From: Rhodobacter sp.
Lineage (GTDB): Bacteria > Pseudomonadota > Alphaproteobacteria > Rhodobacterales > Rhodobacteraceae
Length of the DNA: 6,302 nt
Direction: 5' to 3'
Assembly (NCBI GenBank): GCA_027482795.1
Contig: JAIXVS010000213.1
Coordinates: forward strand, 1 to 6,302
Shown here piece after piece: positions 5,620-6,302 of the stretch (the first letter of the stretch is position 1; each line of letters starts with the position of its first letter). The notes below the pieces were generated by a model. That model was given only the letters and a program-made list of their open reading frames with translations, had not been told where the DNA came from and made no database searches. The position numbers and the translations under genes are program-made.

Positions 5620-6302
5620 ATGACTGGATCAGCGGAAGATTGGCTTAAGGCAGAACTGGCGGATTCCTATGACGAAGGGTTCGAGTTGGAATTGGAAGAT
5701 GCCGCGCTGTCGCGCGAGCTTGCCAAGATTTACAAGACAAACCACCCCGATACACTCGACAGCCAGACCTATTTTCAGGCCCTGATCCGCCTGCAATCGG
5801 AACTGATTAAACTGCAAGAATGGGTTGTGTACCACAAGAAAAAGGTCGTGATTCTGTTCGAAGGGCGCGATAGCGCGGGCAAGGGCGGCGTGATCAAACG
5901 CATCGCCCAGCGGCTGAACCCGCGCGTGGTGCGCACGGTCGCCCTGCCCGCCCCATCTGACCGCGAAAAAACCCAGTGGTATTTTCAACGCTATGTACCC
6001 CACCTGCCCGCAGGCGGCGAAATTGTTCTGTTTGACAGATCGTGGTATAACCGCGCAGGGGTTGAACGGGTGATGGGCTTTGCGAGCGAAGATCAGGTTG
6101 AACAGTTTTTCAACGACGTTCCCGAATTTGAACGGATGCTGGTGCGTTCGGGGATAACGGTCATCAAATATTGGTTTTCGATTACCGATGAAGAACAGCA
6201 AATGCGATTCCTCATGCGCATTCACGACCCGATGAAGCAATGGAAACTCTCGCCCATGGATCTGCAATCGCGCGTGCGGTGGGAACAATATACCAAAGCC
6301 AA
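5620..6302 (+). CDS. ppk2: Polyphosphate kinase 2 (PPK2), N-terminal 227 residues (cut by window edge)
   Basis: PPK2 transfers phosphate reversibly between polyphosphate and nucleoside diphosphates, linking polyphosphate stores to ATP/GTP supply in the cytoplasm. After an acidic N-terminal helix region (1-50) the P-loop kinase fold begins: Walker A GRDSAGKGG (82-90), then RTVALPAPSDREKTQWYFQR (105-124), the Walker B region EIVLFDRSWYNRAGVERVMG (134-153, with D139 and R140), and the lid region EEQQMRFLMRIHDPMKQWKL (191-210). These are the hallmarks of single-domain (class I) PPK2. About 70-80 residues should lie beyond the edge. Start chosen at 5620, 5 nt after a strong AGGAGG (5609-5614). The codons look like those of the neighbours. 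It follows tetR in the same direction, but a metabolic link between them is not evident. Confidence 0.96.
   Translation, partial: MTGSAEDWLKAELADSYDEGFELELEDAALSRELAKIYKTNHPDTLDSQTYFQALIRLQSELIKLQEWVVYHKKKVVILFEGRDSAGKGGVIKRIAQRLNPRVVRTVALPAPSDREKTQWYFQRYVPHLPAGGEIVLFDRSWYNRAGVERVMGFASEDQVEQFFNDVPEFERMLVRSGITVIKYWFSITDEEQQMRFLMRIHDPMKQWKLSPMDLQSRVRWEQYTKA

Noticed and set aside
5629..6288. 219-codon open frame on the minus strand opposite ppk2
   Set aside because: It is the shadow of the conserved PPK2 frame; the product has no domain order or ribosome binding site that I can support.

Overview
The window looks like ordinary chromosome from an alphaproteobacterium, most likely Rhodobacterales. 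The strongest reason is a complete GcrA cell-cycle regulator, a family essentially confined to Alphaproteobacteria. High GC, closely packed genes and AGG/GGAGG ribosome binding sites fit this. I see no phage genes, transposase, CRISPR array, tRNA or rRNA.

Layout. Positions 1-1001 (minus) hold the first 333 codons of an MgtE magnesium channel, cut by the window edge as its membrane domain begins. It diverges from guaD (1122-2408, plus), a complete guanine deaminase. A long interrupted inverted repeat (2426-2516) fills most of the gap between guaD and a convergent small gene resembling the RNase E inhibitor RraB (2516-2827, minus). That gene diverges from gcrA (2980-3618, plus). Their 152-bp spacer holds the only GANTC (CcrM-type methylation) site I find between genes in this window. 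A strong, apparently bidirectional terminator (3621-3653) separates gcrA from a convergent two-gene operon on the minus strand: an ABA4-like (DUF4281) membrane protein (4422-4877), then an unrecognised seven-helix membrane protein (3652-4425) that overlaps it by 4 nt (ATGA). Divergent from this operon is a TetR-family repressor (4957-5574). After 45 nt a class I-like polyphosphate kinase 2 follows (5620 to the end, cut off).

How the genes work together. The clearest local circuit is at 4878-4956. Two 19-bp near-palindromes, 17/19 identical to each other and 51 bp apart, flank the divergent start region. One overlaps the start codon of tetR; the other lies just upstream of the ribosome binding site of the ABA4-like gene. 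This is the arrangement expected of a TetR repressor controlling itself and the neighbouring membrane-protein operon. That operon has no function I can assign and is the best candidate here for something undescribed. The other genes (Mg2+ uptake, purine salvage, cell-cycle control, polyphosphate metabolism) look like independent housekeeping units.
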